Assembly: GCA_937146645.1 (NCBI GenBank) | Contig: CAKZRQ010000006.1 | Location: 62,001-126,000 of the forward strand | DNA from: an uncultured Cyclobacteriaceae bacterium | GTDB lineage: Bacteria; Bacteroidota; Bacteroidia; Cytophagales; Cyclobacteriaceae | DNA: 64,000 nucleotides | Direction of reading: 5' to 3' | In this document: positions 1 to 9,352 of the stretch, piece after piece | Numbering within the stretch: position 1 is the stretch's first letter | How the letters are laid out: the number at the start of each line of letters is the position of its first letter | Notes under the pieces: model-generated | Told to the model about the DNA's origin: nothing | The model's database searches: none | Seen by the model: only the letters and a program-made list of their open reading frames with translations | Program-made: the position numbers and the translations under genes

Positions 1-36
1 CATCCCGTGATGAGATCCATTTTGTGAGTTGTCCAT
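1..36 (-). CDS. possible N-terminus of a gene running off the left edge
   Basis: A minus-strand ATG at 36-34 opens a frame that stays open to the edge and would encode a His-rich start (MDNSQNGSHHGM). Only twelve codons are visible, so the product cannot be named. The AT-rich DNA to its right could carry its promoter. It may also be chance. Confidence 0.25.
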   Translation of the reverse strand, partial: MDNSQNGSHHGM

Positions 37-415
37 GTTAATTTTTGTTTTAGATATTTATTTCAATTCGAAATTACCAAAAAGGAAATTTATAAAGTTT
101 AAAATTCAATAGATAATAACTATGGGTCTTCTGATTTGTCAATGGAAAAGTCCTTTCATCAACCATCCAAAATAACCAGATATTCATTAGAAAGTTTGTT
201 GATTTTACATCGAAGGCAAAGCCTTTTCTCAAAAAACAAAAAGTATAAATGGCACCTAAATCACAATCAACTGAATCAGAGCACTTATCAAAAACATTAA
301 CTGATAAAAATCCTGTTTTACTATAAAGCCTGTAAGACAGAAATCCATAATCAAATCATAAGCCGTTGAAATTATTCCATCTTCATTATTAAAGACCTTT
401 TTATAACTTCATTCC
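37..415. other. gene-free AT-rich region at the left edge
   Basis: No frame of coding quality, RNA gene or strong hairpin is seen here. It presumably holds the promoter of the 416-3775 operon and perhaps one for a leftward gene. I could not identify a convincing Bacteroidota -33/-7 pair. Confidence 0.5.
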
Positions 416-877
416 ATGATGAGAAAACTCCTCCTACTTTCAGCTCTATGTTTTGTTGCTTCGGTGTCTTTAGAAGCTCAAACCTCCAAAGACATCAAGG
501 CTGTTGAATCATTGATACAGGATTCATTTGATGATCTCTTTTCCGATTTTGACTCAGAGAAAGTCAGTGAATATTATACGGATGACTTCATACTACTGGA
601 ACTTGGAGAAATCTGGGATTTAAAAAAGGTGACGGATTATTTTATAAGAGCCAAGTCCAATCCAAATCAAACTGTTCGACTCAATAAATTTGAATTCATA
701 AAGACGGTTATCGATGGAGACCGAGCCTGGACCTCTTATTGGAATTGGGCGACTTTCAAGCAAGGTGATGAAGTCGTAAGAGAGCTAAAATGGCTGGAAA
801 GTGCCACGGCAGTAAAAACCGACAAAGGCTGGAGACTTGATATGCTACACTCTACCCGAGTAGAAGAAGAAAAATAA
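416..877 (+). CDS. exported NTF2-like (DUF4440/SnoaL-type) protein
   Basis: A 153-residue protein. Residues 1-21 form a signal peptide (MMRKLLLLSALCFVASVSLEA, cleavage near EA/Q), so it is probably periplasmic. The rest fits one NTF2-like cone fold: an N-terminal helix (KDIKAVESLIQDSFDDL), the YYTDDF segment, then alternating strands with WTSYWNW and a final GWRLDMLHSTR strand. Proteins of this fold bind small molecules or act as small enzymes; I see no signature that fixes the substrate. It opens a tight three-gene operon with an amino-acid permease and an AKR-RidA fusion, so a link to amino-acid or carbonyl metabolism is inferred. A second in-frame ATG follows at once (419). Confidence 0.75.
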   Translation: MMRKLLLLSALCFVASVSLEAQTSKDIKAVESLIQDSFDDLFSDFDSEKVSEYYTDDFILLELGEIWDLKKVTDYFIRAKSNPNQTVRLNKFEFIKTVIDGDRAWTSYWNWATFKQGDEVVRELKWLESATAVKTDKGWRLDMLHSTRVEEEK

Positions 878-880
878 GGA

Positions 881-2362
881 GTGCAAAAAGCAAGTCCTTC
901 GTTATCCAGAAATCTTGGTCTCTTTGGCCTTATGGCCACAGGGGTATGCTCCATGATCGGTGCATCCATTTATGTGATCCCTTTCATGATCCAGAGAAAT
1001 GTACCCGGAATAGGCCCCTATGTTTTACCTGCATTTCTGCTGGCTGCCATACCAGCTATTTTTGCAGCGATTTCCTATGCTGCTCTTTCCACGGCCATGC
1101 CAAAGGCTGGAGGATCTTATTTATATGCCAGTAGGTCCTTGAATCCATACCTTGGCTTCATTGCCAGCTTTTCTCAATGGTTTGGTCTGTCTATTGTCAT
1201 TGGAGTGATTTCTTATGTGGTTATTCCATTTTTCAGAGATTTTTTCTTCGGGTTAGGCCTTGAAAATTTTGCCCAGTGGCTTGAGGTCGGGAATGTTAGA
1301 GTTTCATTAGCCCTAATCATCTTATGGGCCTTTGCTGGTATAAATATGCTAGGCATCAAGACTTATGAAAAGACGCTAATTCCACTAATGATATTAATGT
1401 TCGGATTAGGAGGACTCGTGATTATCTCTGGGTTTAGCTATGAGCATTCCGATTTTCTGAATGCCATCTCTACTCTTCCCGAAGAGAACTTTTCAAGTTC
1501 AAAGGCATCCTTCGACATTTGGACTTTTCTAGCCGCCGCAGCTCTTTTGTTTTCAAGCTTTATTGGCTTTGATGCAATCGCTCAAGCAGGTGGGGAAGCC
1601 AAGAATCCATCTAAGAATTTACCAAGAGCGATTGGACTGGCAATTCTTGTAGTTGGTACTTTTTACTTCGTTTTTACCTATGCAGTGTACAGTGCTGTTC
1701 CCTGGGAATTCATAGCCTCAGAGGCTCAAAACAAGGATTTGACAGCAGCAGGATTACTGAGTTATTTGTTGCCAGATTGGCTAGCGGTCATTATTCTTTT
1801 TGGCGCAGGTATAGCACTACTGAACGACCTACCTGCTATGATTCTATCTGTATCCAGGTTAGTTTTTGCCTGGTCTGAGGATGAAATTTTTCCAAAGAAT
1901 CTGTCTGAAATAAACTCTAAAACTCAAGCCCCAACCAAGGCCATTGTATTGAGTACTTTTGTTTCCACCATTGGGGTTTTGGGAAGTCATTTTGCAGGAG
2001 ATTTCTTTTTGGGAATAGATATCATGGTAACCGCTATGTTGGTCAATTTCCTTTTTATGTGTTTGTCAATTCTCTTCCTACCTAGGACAAATCCAAACCT
2101 AGCCAAACACCAAACGCTCATAAAAAGCGACAGCAAAAGGTTTGTCATTGGAGCACTTGGAAGTCTTTTTCTTTTCGGTTTTCTATTAATTCATACCATG
2201 AAGGACCTTAATGCTCAGGTCTCTCATTGGTATTTCCACTCGACCTATGTTTATATACTAGTTATTTCGATGGCAAGCTTTACTTTCTACCTTCGATGGA
2301 CCAGGCTCAAAAGTCAAAACATTGACTTGAGGTCCAAGTTTAGATCACTCCCTGAAAACTAA
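881..2362 (+). CDS. APC-family amino-acid permease
   Basis: A 493-residue integral membrane protein of the amino acid-polyamine-organocation superfamily. The start MATGVCSMIGASIY is the TM1 glycine-rich unwound segment that binds the amino-acid backbone in APC transporters. About twelve hydrophobic helices follow, with the conserved GGSYLYASRSL segment after TM2 and SSFIGFDAIAQAGGEAKNP in the TM6 region. The start is GTG at 881, three bases after the upstream stop. An AAGGA overlaps that stop but sits too close to act as a normal Shine-Dalgarno site. The GTG is preferred because the residues before TM1 (SRNLGLFGL) match the family. The substrate is not readable. Translation is probably coupled to the NTF2-like gene, and the AKR-RidA gene follows after three bases. 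Confidence 0.88.
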   Translation: MQKASPSLSRNLGLFGLMATGVCSMIGASIYVIPFMIQRNVPGIGPYVLPAFLLAAIPAIFAAISYAALSTAMPKAGGSYLYASRSLNPYLGFIASFSQWFGLSIVIGVISYVVIPFFRDFFFGLGLENFAQWLEVGNVRVSLALIILWAFAGINMLGIKTYEKTLIPLMILMFGLGGLVIISGFSYEHSDFLNAISTLPEENFSSSKASFDIWTFLAAAALLFSSFIGFDAIAQAGGEAKNPSKNLPRAIGLAILVVGTFYFVFTYAVYSAVPWEFIASEAQNKDLTAAGLLSYLLPDWLAVIILFGAGIALLNDLPAMILSVSRLVFAWSEDEIFPKNLSEINSKTQAPTKAIVLSTFVSTIGVLGSHFAGDFFLGIDIMVTAMLVNFLFMCLSILFLPRTNPNLAKHQTLIKSDSKRFVIGALGSLFLFGFLLIHTMKDLNAQVSHWYFHSTYVYILVISMASFTFYLRWTRLKSQNIDLRSKFRSLPEN

Positions 2363-2365
2363 ATC

Positions 2366-3775
2366 ATGACGAAATCAATTATCACCGGCCTTTGGCAAAT
2401 CGCGGATCTTGAAAGAGATGGTAAAACGATTGACCCGCGCTATGCAGCTCATGCCATGAAAAAATATGCCGACGAAGGTTTCAACACTTTTGATATGGCC
2501 GATCATTACGGCTCGGCAGAATTGATTGCAGGAGAATTCAGAAAACTTTTTGGTAAGGAAGCAGGAACACACTTTACCAAGTGGGTTCCCAAACCAGGAA
2601 GACTGACCAAGGATCTTGTGAAAGAGGCTGTTACTCGAGCCTTGACAAGAATGCAAACTGAGCGTATTGATCTAATGCAATTTCATGCATGGAATTATGC
2701 GGATCCGGCTTGGATAGATGCTTTGATTTGGCTTCAGGAACTCAAAGAAGAAGGATTAATCAAAGAACTCGGACTGACTAATTTCGACACGGCCCACCTA
2801 TCTGTGATCGTAAATTCGGGGATAGAAATCAAATCCAATCAGGTTTGCTATTCTCTTCTCGATCAACGGGCATCCTCGCAAATGGGAGCCTTCTGCGAAG
2901 CAAACGGAATTGAACTACTTGCTTTCGGCACTCTTGCTGGGGGATTTTTTTCAGAAAGATGGCTTAATGCTAAAGAGCCCAAAATCAATAAATCTCTCAC
3001 TTGGTCCCAGATGAAATACAAGAGGTTTATGGATACCGCCACGAGTTGGGATAACTATCAGGCTTTATTGCAACACTTGGATCAAATCGCCAAAAAGCAC
3101 GAAGTGAGTATCGCTAATGTAGCGAGCAATTACATTCTGAATCAACAAGGCGTCTCTTCAGTAATTATTGGTGCAAGACTGGGTCGAAGCGAACACATAG
3201 AAGACAACAAAAGAATCCTTAATCTAAAGCTTAGTAAAAAGGAGTTAACCGAGATTCAAAAACTAATTTCAGGATTTAAACCAATCCCAGGTGACTGCGG
3301 AGATGAATATAGAAAACCACCCTATCTGACTGCCAGTGGTGATTTAAGTGACCATTTAGAAGATTTCCCATCACCTTACCCAGTTTATCATGGCAGTAAT
3401 GGAAGGTTCAAAGCTTTGAGCGGAACGGTCTGGGAGGATATCGCAGGCTTTAGCCAAGCGGTCAGAAAGGGAAACCGAATTTCCATTTCTGGAACCACAG
3501 CTACTCATGGCGATCAAGCCATGGGTGGAAATGATCCGGCAGCACAAACACATTTCGTTATTGATAAAATTGAAGGAGCATTGCAGTCACTTGGTGCATC
3601 TATTGAAGATGTGACCAGAACCCGAATCTTTATTAAGAACCTTGATCAATGGGAAGCTATTGCCAGAGTACATGGCCAACGCTTTGCAGGCATTCAGCCT
3701 GCGAATACCATGGTAAGAGCTGATTTAATTGGAGATGAATACCTAGTTGAAATAGAGGCTGAGGCAGAATTATAA
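2366..3775 (+). CDS. aldo/keto reductase fused to a C-terminal RidA domain
   Basis: Two domains in 469 residues. Residues 1-300 are an aldo/keto reductase TIM barrel with the likely catalytic tetrad D43 or D46, Y48, K72 and H107 (motifs FDMADHYGSAE, FTKW, MQFHAWN) and a C-terminal VIIGARLGRSEH segment like the NADP-binding site. Residues ~340-469 are a RidA/YjgF/UK114 domain (ISISGTTA, TRTRIFIKNL, LVEIEAEAEL), with the conserved Arg and terminal Glu that in RidA proteins handle reactive enamine/imine intermediates. Known RidA proteins hydrolyse 2-aminoacrylate-type compounds to ketoacids and ammonia; the fused reductase could then reduce the carbonyl product (inference). It is the last gene of the operon after an APC permease. 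Confidence 0.9.
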   Translation: MTKSIITGLWQIADLERDGKTIDPRYAAHAMKKYADEGFNTFDMADHYGSAELIAGEFRKLFGKEAGTHFTKWVPKPGRLTKDLVKEAVTRALTRMQTERIDLMQFHAWNYADPAWIDALIWLQELKEEGLIKELGLTNFDTAHLSVIVNSGIEIKSNQVCYSLLDQRASSQMGAFCEANGIELLAFGTLAGGFFSERWLNAKEPKINKSLTWSQMKYKRFMDTATSWDNYQALLQHLDQIAKKHEVSIANVASNYILNQQGVSSVIIGARLGRSEHIEDNKRILNLKLSKKELTEIQKLISGFKPIPGDCGDEYRKPPYLTASGDLSDHLEDFPSPYPVYHGSNGRFKALSGTVWEDIAGFSQAVRKGNRISISGTTATHGDQAMGGNDPAAQTHFVIDKIEGALQSLGASIEDVTRTRIFIKNLDQWEAIARVHGQRFAGIQPANTMVRADLIGDEYLVEIEAEAEL

Positions 3776-3776
3776 C

Positions 3777-5441
3777 TTAGCCAAATAGTTTCTCCAGAAT
3801 TTTGTAAGTGATCAAATAAGTAGGCCTCACTCCTTCCAACCCTAATGCCCCCGAAGCAAGGGTACTTCCAGTTTCCAAGGGATTATCGGAAGCATAGTAG
3901 GCATAAAGCGTCCTCACATCTCGTTTGATACTCTGACGAATTTTTGAAGCAGATTGTATGGCTTTTTGGTAATGTGCCCCTTCCATCTCGAGACCCACTC
4001 CGTGCCAGGATGATTCCATGAAATACTGAAGGATATCTTTATTCTGCAAGGAGGTTCCAAGCACTGTGACCATTGATCCGGAGTAAACTCCTAAGCCAAA
4101 CCCTTCAAAATCCTCACTTTTCAATTCATTCTCGAAAGGATAATTGTCTGCTGTCCCTTCGAAAACATGAGAATCAGGGATCATCAGATCTCCCTTCCCG
4201 CCTTTCAGAATCCCGGCTTTACCCATTATGGAAGTTGATGCAACATTAAGATTGATCTCTTTACCATCCTTTTCATAGGGTTTAAGCAGCTCGTCAAAAC
4301 ACTCATACGCTTGCTCCCCGAAGGCATAATCCATAACAATTATTACTGGCTTTTCGGATGGATTTGTCGATAGTGAAATCCCAGGTAGAATTTTATCATC
4401 AGTAAAATTTGAAGTATCGATCAGCTGCACACCGATATTGGTACCGGAGGTGTCAGGAATATAAATGAATCCATGAGCTTTGGCAAACTTGTCAATCTTT
4501 GCCCCCTGCTTCTTCTTATCTCCTGCGCTTACATCGATAGCCACGTCCTCTAGCTCCTCGTAATTGGAAATCGAAAGAGCCTGAAAACCGTAGATCGTAT
4601 TTTTAACAGAATGTAGATTAGCCGAAATTATATGAAGCTCTCGCTCCAGCAGTCCATGTTTATCGAGACATGCTTTAATACTATTTGCCCAAAGTTCTCC
4701 GTAAACGTGATGACCTATTCTTTCCCGAAGCGTGGCTGAAAAAGAAATCTCTCTTGGCTCATCAGCATGCTTTTCATCCCTTGCAAGCTTTCCAAGGTGA
4801 TAAACAATAGAGAATAGACTATTCGAATTTTTACTCTGGTCGAATTTCTCGACGGCATCTTTGGTCTCCTCAAAAGTCCTTCCAATTAAATGGCTCAAAT
4901 AAGCCGAGGCAGCCTCTTTGTCCACTTCCTGAACTTTCCTTTCCTGCTCAACTATTTTCTCTAGCATCTTCCAATTAGAGGAAATTCGACCCTTATGATC
5001 AGTTGAGTTTCTTAAAATCGTTTCCGATTCTATGTAGAGAAAAGTGAGGTGAGTAAGGATATCATAAATATCTGACCTTCCACGAGTCATTTCCACATAC
5101 ATGACATCCTCATCCAGACGGTAGCAATTCCTACGTCTTTTCGGAGGCACAATGGCTTCTAAATGACTCTCTTCAAACCCTTCCCTACTGATAAACCTTA
5201 CAAACCTGCATTCTTCGATCCCCCTCGGAAGTCTATCCATCACATAAAGGAGCCCGTCTAGTTCTAGCTTTTCTTCATCAGTAATAGATCCATAGATCTC
5301 CGGACCCAGTACCTTCAAAGCATTCACCAAACCCTCTCCAGAAACACCCATTGGCTTATAGCTACCTCTCATAAAAAGGTGTCGCATGGTGATATAAAGC
5401 CTCTCTATAGCTGCTCTGGATTCCTGGGCTCTGGTTCGCAT
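3777..5441 (-). CDS. uncharacterised protein with nucleoside-phosphorylase-like C-terminal domain
   Basis: A 554-residue cytosolic-looking protein without signal peptide or TM helix. It resembles a large uncharacterised Bacteroidota family (I believe DUF6909, not checked). The N-terminal half is helical and charged. Residues ~365-554 look like the phosphorylase superfamily: GDLMIPDSHVFEGTADNYP recalls AMP nucleosidase, GLEMEGAHY (E485-M-E487) matches the ribose-binding motif, and YASDNPLETG carries a candidate catalytic Asp after two small residues as in SD-H/K-P motifs of AMP nucleosidase and PNP. This suggests N-glycosidic cleavage of a nucleotide or nucleoside, but that is inference. It lies 16 bases downstream of msrA in the same direction and converges with the AKR-RidA gene, one base separating the stop codons. 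Confidence 0.7.
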   Translation of the reverse strand: MRTRAQESRAAIERLYITMRHLFMRGSYKPMGVSGEGLVNALKVLGPEIYGSITDEEKLELDGLLYVMDRLPRGIEECRFVRFISREGFEESHLEAIVPPKRRRNCYRLDEDVMYVEMTRGRSDIYDILTHLTFLYIESETILRNSTDHKGRISSNWKMLEKIVEQERKVQEVDKEAASAYLSHLIGRTFEETKDAVEKFDQSKNSNSLFSIVYHLGKLARDEKHADEPREISFSATLRERIGHHVYGELWANSIKACLDKHGLLERELHIISANLHSVKNTIYGFQALSISNYEELEDVAIDVSAGDKKKQGAKIDKFAKAHGFIYIPDTSGTNIGVQLIDTSNFTDDKILPGISLSTNPSEKPVIIVMDYAFGEQAYECFDELLKPYEKDGKEINLNVASTSIMGKAGILKGGKGDLMIPDSHVFEGTADNYPFENELKSEDFEGFGLGVYSGSMVTVLGTSLQNKDILQYFMESSWHGVGLEMEGAHYQKAIQSASKIRQSIKRDVRTLYAYYASDNPLETGSTLASGALGLEGVRPTYLITYKILEKLFG

Positions 5442-5457
5442 ATCTTTAAAAATTTAA

Positions 5458-6036
5458 TTACTCGACCACCGCTAAACGATCAGAAAAATACTTTTTCAAC
5501 TTATCAACTTTTGGTTTCACCACAAACTGACAGTAAGGCTGATATCCGTTCTGATTGTAATAATCCTGATGATAATTTTCAGCCGCATAGAAATTCGTGA
5601 ATTCAGTTATCTCAGTGACTACAGGGTTAGGAAAAACCTTTTTATCATTTAATTCATTTTTTATTGAATTAGCAATATCTCTTTGATTATCAGAATGATA
5701 AAAAATAGCAGATCGATATTGAGGACCAACATCAGCTCCTTGTCTGTTTAGAGTAGTGGGATCATGGGTAGCCCAAAAAACCTCGAGAAGTGATTCGAAG
5801 GATACTACCTTTGGATCGAAGGTAATTTGTGAAACTTCGGCATGGCCAGTGGTACCATTGCAAACATCTCGGTAAAGTGGATCTTCAACAAATCCTCCCG
5901 AATAACCTGACACTACTTTCTCTACTCCTCTCAGTCTCTGAAAAACTGCTTCAATACACCAGAAGCATCCTGCACCTAATGTTGCAATTTCTTTTCCTTC
6001 TGGAATGACTACATCGGTTTTTGGAAGATTATCCAT
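5458..6036 (-). CDS. msrA: peptide-methionine (S)-S-oxide reductase MsrA
   Basis: A 192-residue protein. It reduces methionine-S-sulfoxide in oxidised proteins using thioredoxin. The diagnostic GCFWC motif is at residues 23-27 with catalytic C24; SGYSGGF, GHAEVSQITFDP and YHQDYYNQNGYQPYC follow, the last with a candidate resolving Cys. There is no signal peptide, so it should be cytosolic. The length matches stand-alone MsrA without a fused MsrB domain. It is the first gene of a two-gene leftward operon with the phosphorylase-like protein. The 240-base region to its right is shared with the divergent amidohydrolase operon. Confidence 0.97.
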   Translation of the reverse strand: MDNLPKTDVVIPEGKEIATLGAGCFWCIEAVFQRLRGVEKVVSGYSGGFVEDPLYRDVCNGTTGHAEVSQITFDPKVVSFESLLEVFWATHDPTTLNRQGADVGPQYRSAIFYHSDNQRDIANSIKNELNDKKVFPNPVVTEITEFTNFYAAENYHQDYYNQNGYQPYCQFVVKPKVDKLKKYFSDRLAVVE

Positions 6037-6275
6037 TTATTAAAGGTTTGATTGGAAAGGAAACCAAGAGGATTTGGTAAAAGTTGCTGGTATTTGATTT
6101 TTTTCACCAGTCACATAAAAAGAAAACACTTAACTAACATTTCATATTCAAATTCAAACGATTTATCCTCTCCAATTGACCACACATCAATTTCCCTTAT
6201 ACTAAACATAAATACTTGCGTGCATAGTTGTTTGATTTTGTACTTTCCGAGTCTGTTTAAATCAATTATCAACCC

Positions 6276-7970
6276 ATGAAAAAAACTTTACTCCGGCTTT
6301 ATGTCTCAGTACTGTCTCTCTCTATGGTTTTTAGCGCCTTCCAGGTGTCGGCGCAAAGCGATCCTACGGGAAAAAGACGTATTACTGATTCATATGCCAT
6401 TAAAGATGCCTTGGTGATAACTGGGCCTGGCAAGGAGGCTCAACTTTCTACCATTCTCATGAAGAATGGGGTTATCACTGCAATTGGCTCCAATGTCAAC
6501 ATCCCGGCGGGGACTAGAATCATTGAAGGCGATTCACTTTATATTTATCCTGGTTTCATCGCTGGGGCCAGTGATGCCGGGATCACCAAACCGGAAGATC
6601 CAGAAAGACCTGATGGCTTTCTTTCTTCAGATCCACCAGATGAAATAGCTGGTATCACCCCCTGGAGATCTGCCGCTGATCAGTATAGCTCTAGCGGCAA
6701 AGGAATTAGCGATCTTCGAAAAAGTGGTTTTACCATCATTCAGGTTCAGCCAGATGGAGGAATGCTCTCAGGAAAAGCTGCAATCATGCTACTGGGAGAT
6801 GAAAACACCTCAAACTTGATTCAGGAAAACACCGCTTTAGTTGCTTCATTCAGAGGATCCAGAGGAATGTATCCAAGCACTGCTGCTGGAGTAATGTCTA
6901 AATTCCGAGACGTATACAAAAATGCCGAACAGACCAAAAACGTGAATGATCAGTTCGGCAACAACCTTGGAACAAGGCGACCAGAATTCACTGAAACAAG
7001 TCAAGGAATGCAAGATGTAATTAGTGGCGAGGTTCCTGTCCTATTCTCTGCTTCTTCAGAGTTACAAATTCTTCGGGCGCTTAAGCTTCAAAGAGAATTA
7101 GGTTTCAAATTGGTGCTTACTGGACTAGAGAATTATGAAAAGGTCATTCCACAAATCCAGGAAAGTGGAGCAGGAGTACTTATTAAGCTTCAGGCTCCAG
7201 ATGATAAAGCATCTAAAAAGGAATTAGACGAGGATGCTAGCGAGGCAGCTAAGGAACAACTCACGAGGGTTCAAGAAGCTTATCAAGCCGCTTTAGCTCA
7301 GGCTGCAAAACTTGAAGCCGCTGGAATTCCATTTGCTTTTTCTCTGGTGGATGCCAAACCAAATAAAGCCAAGGAGGCGATCAATAAAATGATGGAAGCC
7401 GGGCTATCTGAATCTGGCGCCTTGGCAGCACTAACCACAAACCCAGCAGAAATGCTCGGGATTTCTCGAGTAACCGGTACTCTTGAGCAAGGAAAAATGG
7501 CCAATATGGTGATTGCTACTGCTCCGATATTTGAAGAAGAAAGCCAGATCAAGCACGTAGTGGTGGATGGTTATGTATTTGACTATGAAACCAAAAAGAA
7601 AAAAGCTTCAGGTGAAGCTCCTGCAGAAGGAATCGAAATAGCTGGTGTTTGGGATTACGAAAATGCTGGTCCGGCAGGAAGCAATGAAGGAACGATTACC
7701 ATCACAAAAGTGGATGAAGGTTACGAAGGTACTATCACATATGATAACCCATCAGGTTCCGGAAAAGCTTCAGCACCTATTTCAGATATTGAGCTTTCGG
7801 GCTCTACACTTAGCTTTACTTTCAGCGTAAGTGCTCAGGGCACTTCCATTGATATTGAAGTCGTAGGCGAGATTTCAGATAATTCTATGGAAGGGACAAT
7901 GGACCTAGGTGATTTTGGTTCTTACCCACTTACGGCTACGCTTACCCCAAACTTTATTTCAAGTAAGTAA
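6276..7970 (+). CDS. exported amidohydrolase paralogue lacking the metal site, with extra C-terminal beta domain
   Basis: A 564-residue protein with a signal peptide (cut near VSAQ/S at 27). It has the amidohydrolase layout: a beta-sandwich start (ALVITGPG, MKNGVITAIG), the strand YIYPGFI, a barrel, and the family C-terminal block ALAALTTNPAEMLGIS with LEQGKMANMVIA. Where active members have DxHxH the sequence is A96-x-A98-x-D100 (IAGASDAG), and I find no HxxH or metal-Asp motifs further on, so hydrolase activity is doubtful. Residues ~455-564 form an added beta-rich domain (GVWDYENAGPAGSNEGTI). It opens a three-gene operon (2-base gap to the next), suggesting a structural partner of the intact paralogue. 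Confidence 0.85.
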   Translation: MKKTLLRLYVSVLSLSMVFSAFQVSAQSDPTGKRRITDSYAIKDALVITGPGKEAQLSTILMKNGVITAIGSNVNIPAGTRIIEGDSLYIYPGFIAGASDAGITKPEDPERPDGFLSSDPPDEIAGITPWRSAADQYSSSGKGISDLRKSGFTIIQVQPDGGMLSGKAAIMLLGDENTSNLIQENTALVASFRGSRGMYPSTAAGVMSKFRDVYKNAEQTKNVNDQFGNNLGTRRPEFTETSQGMQDVISGEVPVLFSASSELQILRALKLQRELGFKLVLTGLENYEKVIPQIQESGAGVLIKLQAPDDKASKKELDEDASEAAKEQLTRVQEAYQAALAQAAKLEAAGIPFAFSLVDAKPNKAKEAINKMMEAGLSESGALAALTTNPAEMLGISRVTGTLEQGKMANMVIATAPIFEEESQIKHVVVDGYVFDYETKKKKASGEAPAEGIEIAGVWDYENAGPAGSNEGTITITKVDEGYEGTITYDNPSGSGKASAPISDIELSGSTLSFTFSVSAQGTSIDIEVVGEISDNSMEGTMDLGDFGSYPLTATLTPNFISSK

Positions 7971-7972
7971 TC

Positions 7973-9340
7973 ATGAAAAATTCAAGAATAATTATCGCGA
8001 TAATGTTGGGGTTGATTAGTCTGAATGGACTAGCACAGGCTCCAAAAGGAAGCGTATTGATACAAAATGCCACGGTAATCACGATTACGAATGGCAATAT
8101 GGAAGACGCTGATGTTTTGGTCGAGGATGGAATCATTAAGAAAATTGGCCAAGACCTCCGAGCACCTAATGGGGTCGAAGTCATCGACGCTACTGGAAAA
8201 TACTTAATGCCAGGAATTATCGACGCCCATTCGCATCAAGGATTGGATGTGGTGAATGAAGCTTCCGCTCCTATCACATCTGAGGTTCAGATGAAGGATG
8301 TTGTAAACCCAACCAGTATTGGCTTATACCGTGCACTTGCCGGAGGCGTAACAGTTTCGCATGCCATGCACGGTTCTGCTAATGTAATCGGAGGACAGAA
8401 TGCCACCATCAAGCACAGATGGGGCACCATCAATCCTGAGGATATTATTATGGAGGATGCTCCTCGTACCATTAAGTTCGCTTTGGGTGAAAACCCTACA
8501 AGAGTTCATGGTAGAGGAAACGGCATCCAGCCTAGAACCAGAATGGGGGTTGAAGCCATTATTAGAAATGGATTTAATGAGGCTCTCCAATACAAAAAGG
8601 CTTGGGAGGATTACAATTCAAACCCAAATGGATCTACCAATCCACCAAGATACAATGAGAGATTACAAACTCTTGTAGATATCCTTGATGGAAAAATTAT
8701 CATTCACTGTCACTCCTATCGAGCGGATGAGATCTACATGCTCATTAATGTTTGTAAAGAGTTTGGGGTAGACAAGCTCGTATTCCAGCATACGAATGAA
8801 GGCTTCAAAGTAGCTCCTGAGATCGCAAAGTATACGATGGGAGCTTCAGTTTTTGCTGACTGGTGGGCGTATAAATTCGAGGTCTATTATTCTACAGCAT
8901 ATAATGCGGCCATTCTTTCAAGAAATGGAGCGATTACTTCCATCAATTCTGACTCTGGTGAGTTGATTCGTCACTTGTACCATGAAGCTGCAAAGACCCA
9001 GCGATATGGTGATTTAACTGATGAGGAGGCTCTGGCACTAATCACAATCAATCCTGCAAGACAGCTTGGTATCGATGATAAAATCGGTTCAATCGAAGAA
9101 GGAAAGCATGGAGATTTAGTAATCTTCAATGAGCATCCACTTTCTGTGTATGCGATACCTCAGATGACTTTTGTGGATGGAATCAAATACTTCGATATCA
9201 ACGAGGATGCAGATGATCAAAGAATCAGTGTCAGCCCTACTGAAATGGTAGAGCCGATTTACCTCACTGAGGAAAATCACAGATGCATGCAGGGTACCAT
9301 TCGGTATTACGGAGAGAACCTTTTCAAGCACTCACATTAA
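7973..9340 (+). CDS. exported amidohydrolase, metal site intact
   Basis: A 455-residue amidohydrolase-superfamily enzyme with a signal peptide (MKNSRIIIAIMLGLISLNGLA). The metal ligands are visible: H86 and H88 in IIDAHSHQG, KIIIHCHSYRADE, LVFQHTNEG and the Asp of SINSDSGELIRH. The C-terminal TINPARQLGIDDKIGSIEEG is the usual block of imidazolonepropionase/dipeptidase-like members. The substrate cannot be read; related exported enzymes hydrolyse amide or cyclic amide bonds. It is the only one of three consecutive paralogues with a complete site. The C-terminal tail (~395-455, YLTEENHRCMQGTIRYYG) is extra to the minimal fold. Confidence 0.9.
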   Translation: MKNSRIIIAIMLGLISLNGLAQAPKGSVLIQNATVITITNGNMEDADVLVEDGIIKKIGQDLRAPNGVEVIDATGKYLMPGIIDAHSHQGLDVVNEASAPITSEVQMKDVVNPTSIGLYRALAGGVTVSHAMHGSANVIGGQNATIKHRWGTINPEDIIMEDAPRTIKFALGENPTRVHGRGNGIQPRTRMGVEAIIRNGFNEALQYKKAWEDYNSNPNGSTNPPRYNERLQTLVDILDGKIIIHCHSYRADEIYMLINVCKEFGVDKLVFQHTNEGFKVAPEIAKYTMGASVFADWWAYKFEVYYSTAYNAAILSRNGAITSINSDSGELIRHLYHEAAKTQRYGDLTDEEALALITINPARQLGIDDKIGSIEEGKHGDLVIFNEHPLSVYAIPQMTFVDGIKYFDINEDADDQRISVSPTEMVEPIYLTEENHRCMQGTIRYYGENLFKHSH

Positions 9341-9352
9341 TCGATAGAAGAA

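Noticed and set aside
8287..8678. Overlapping frames on both strands within the intact amidohydrolase
   Set aside because: They lack starts with leaders or recognisable domains and conflict with a clear enzyme.
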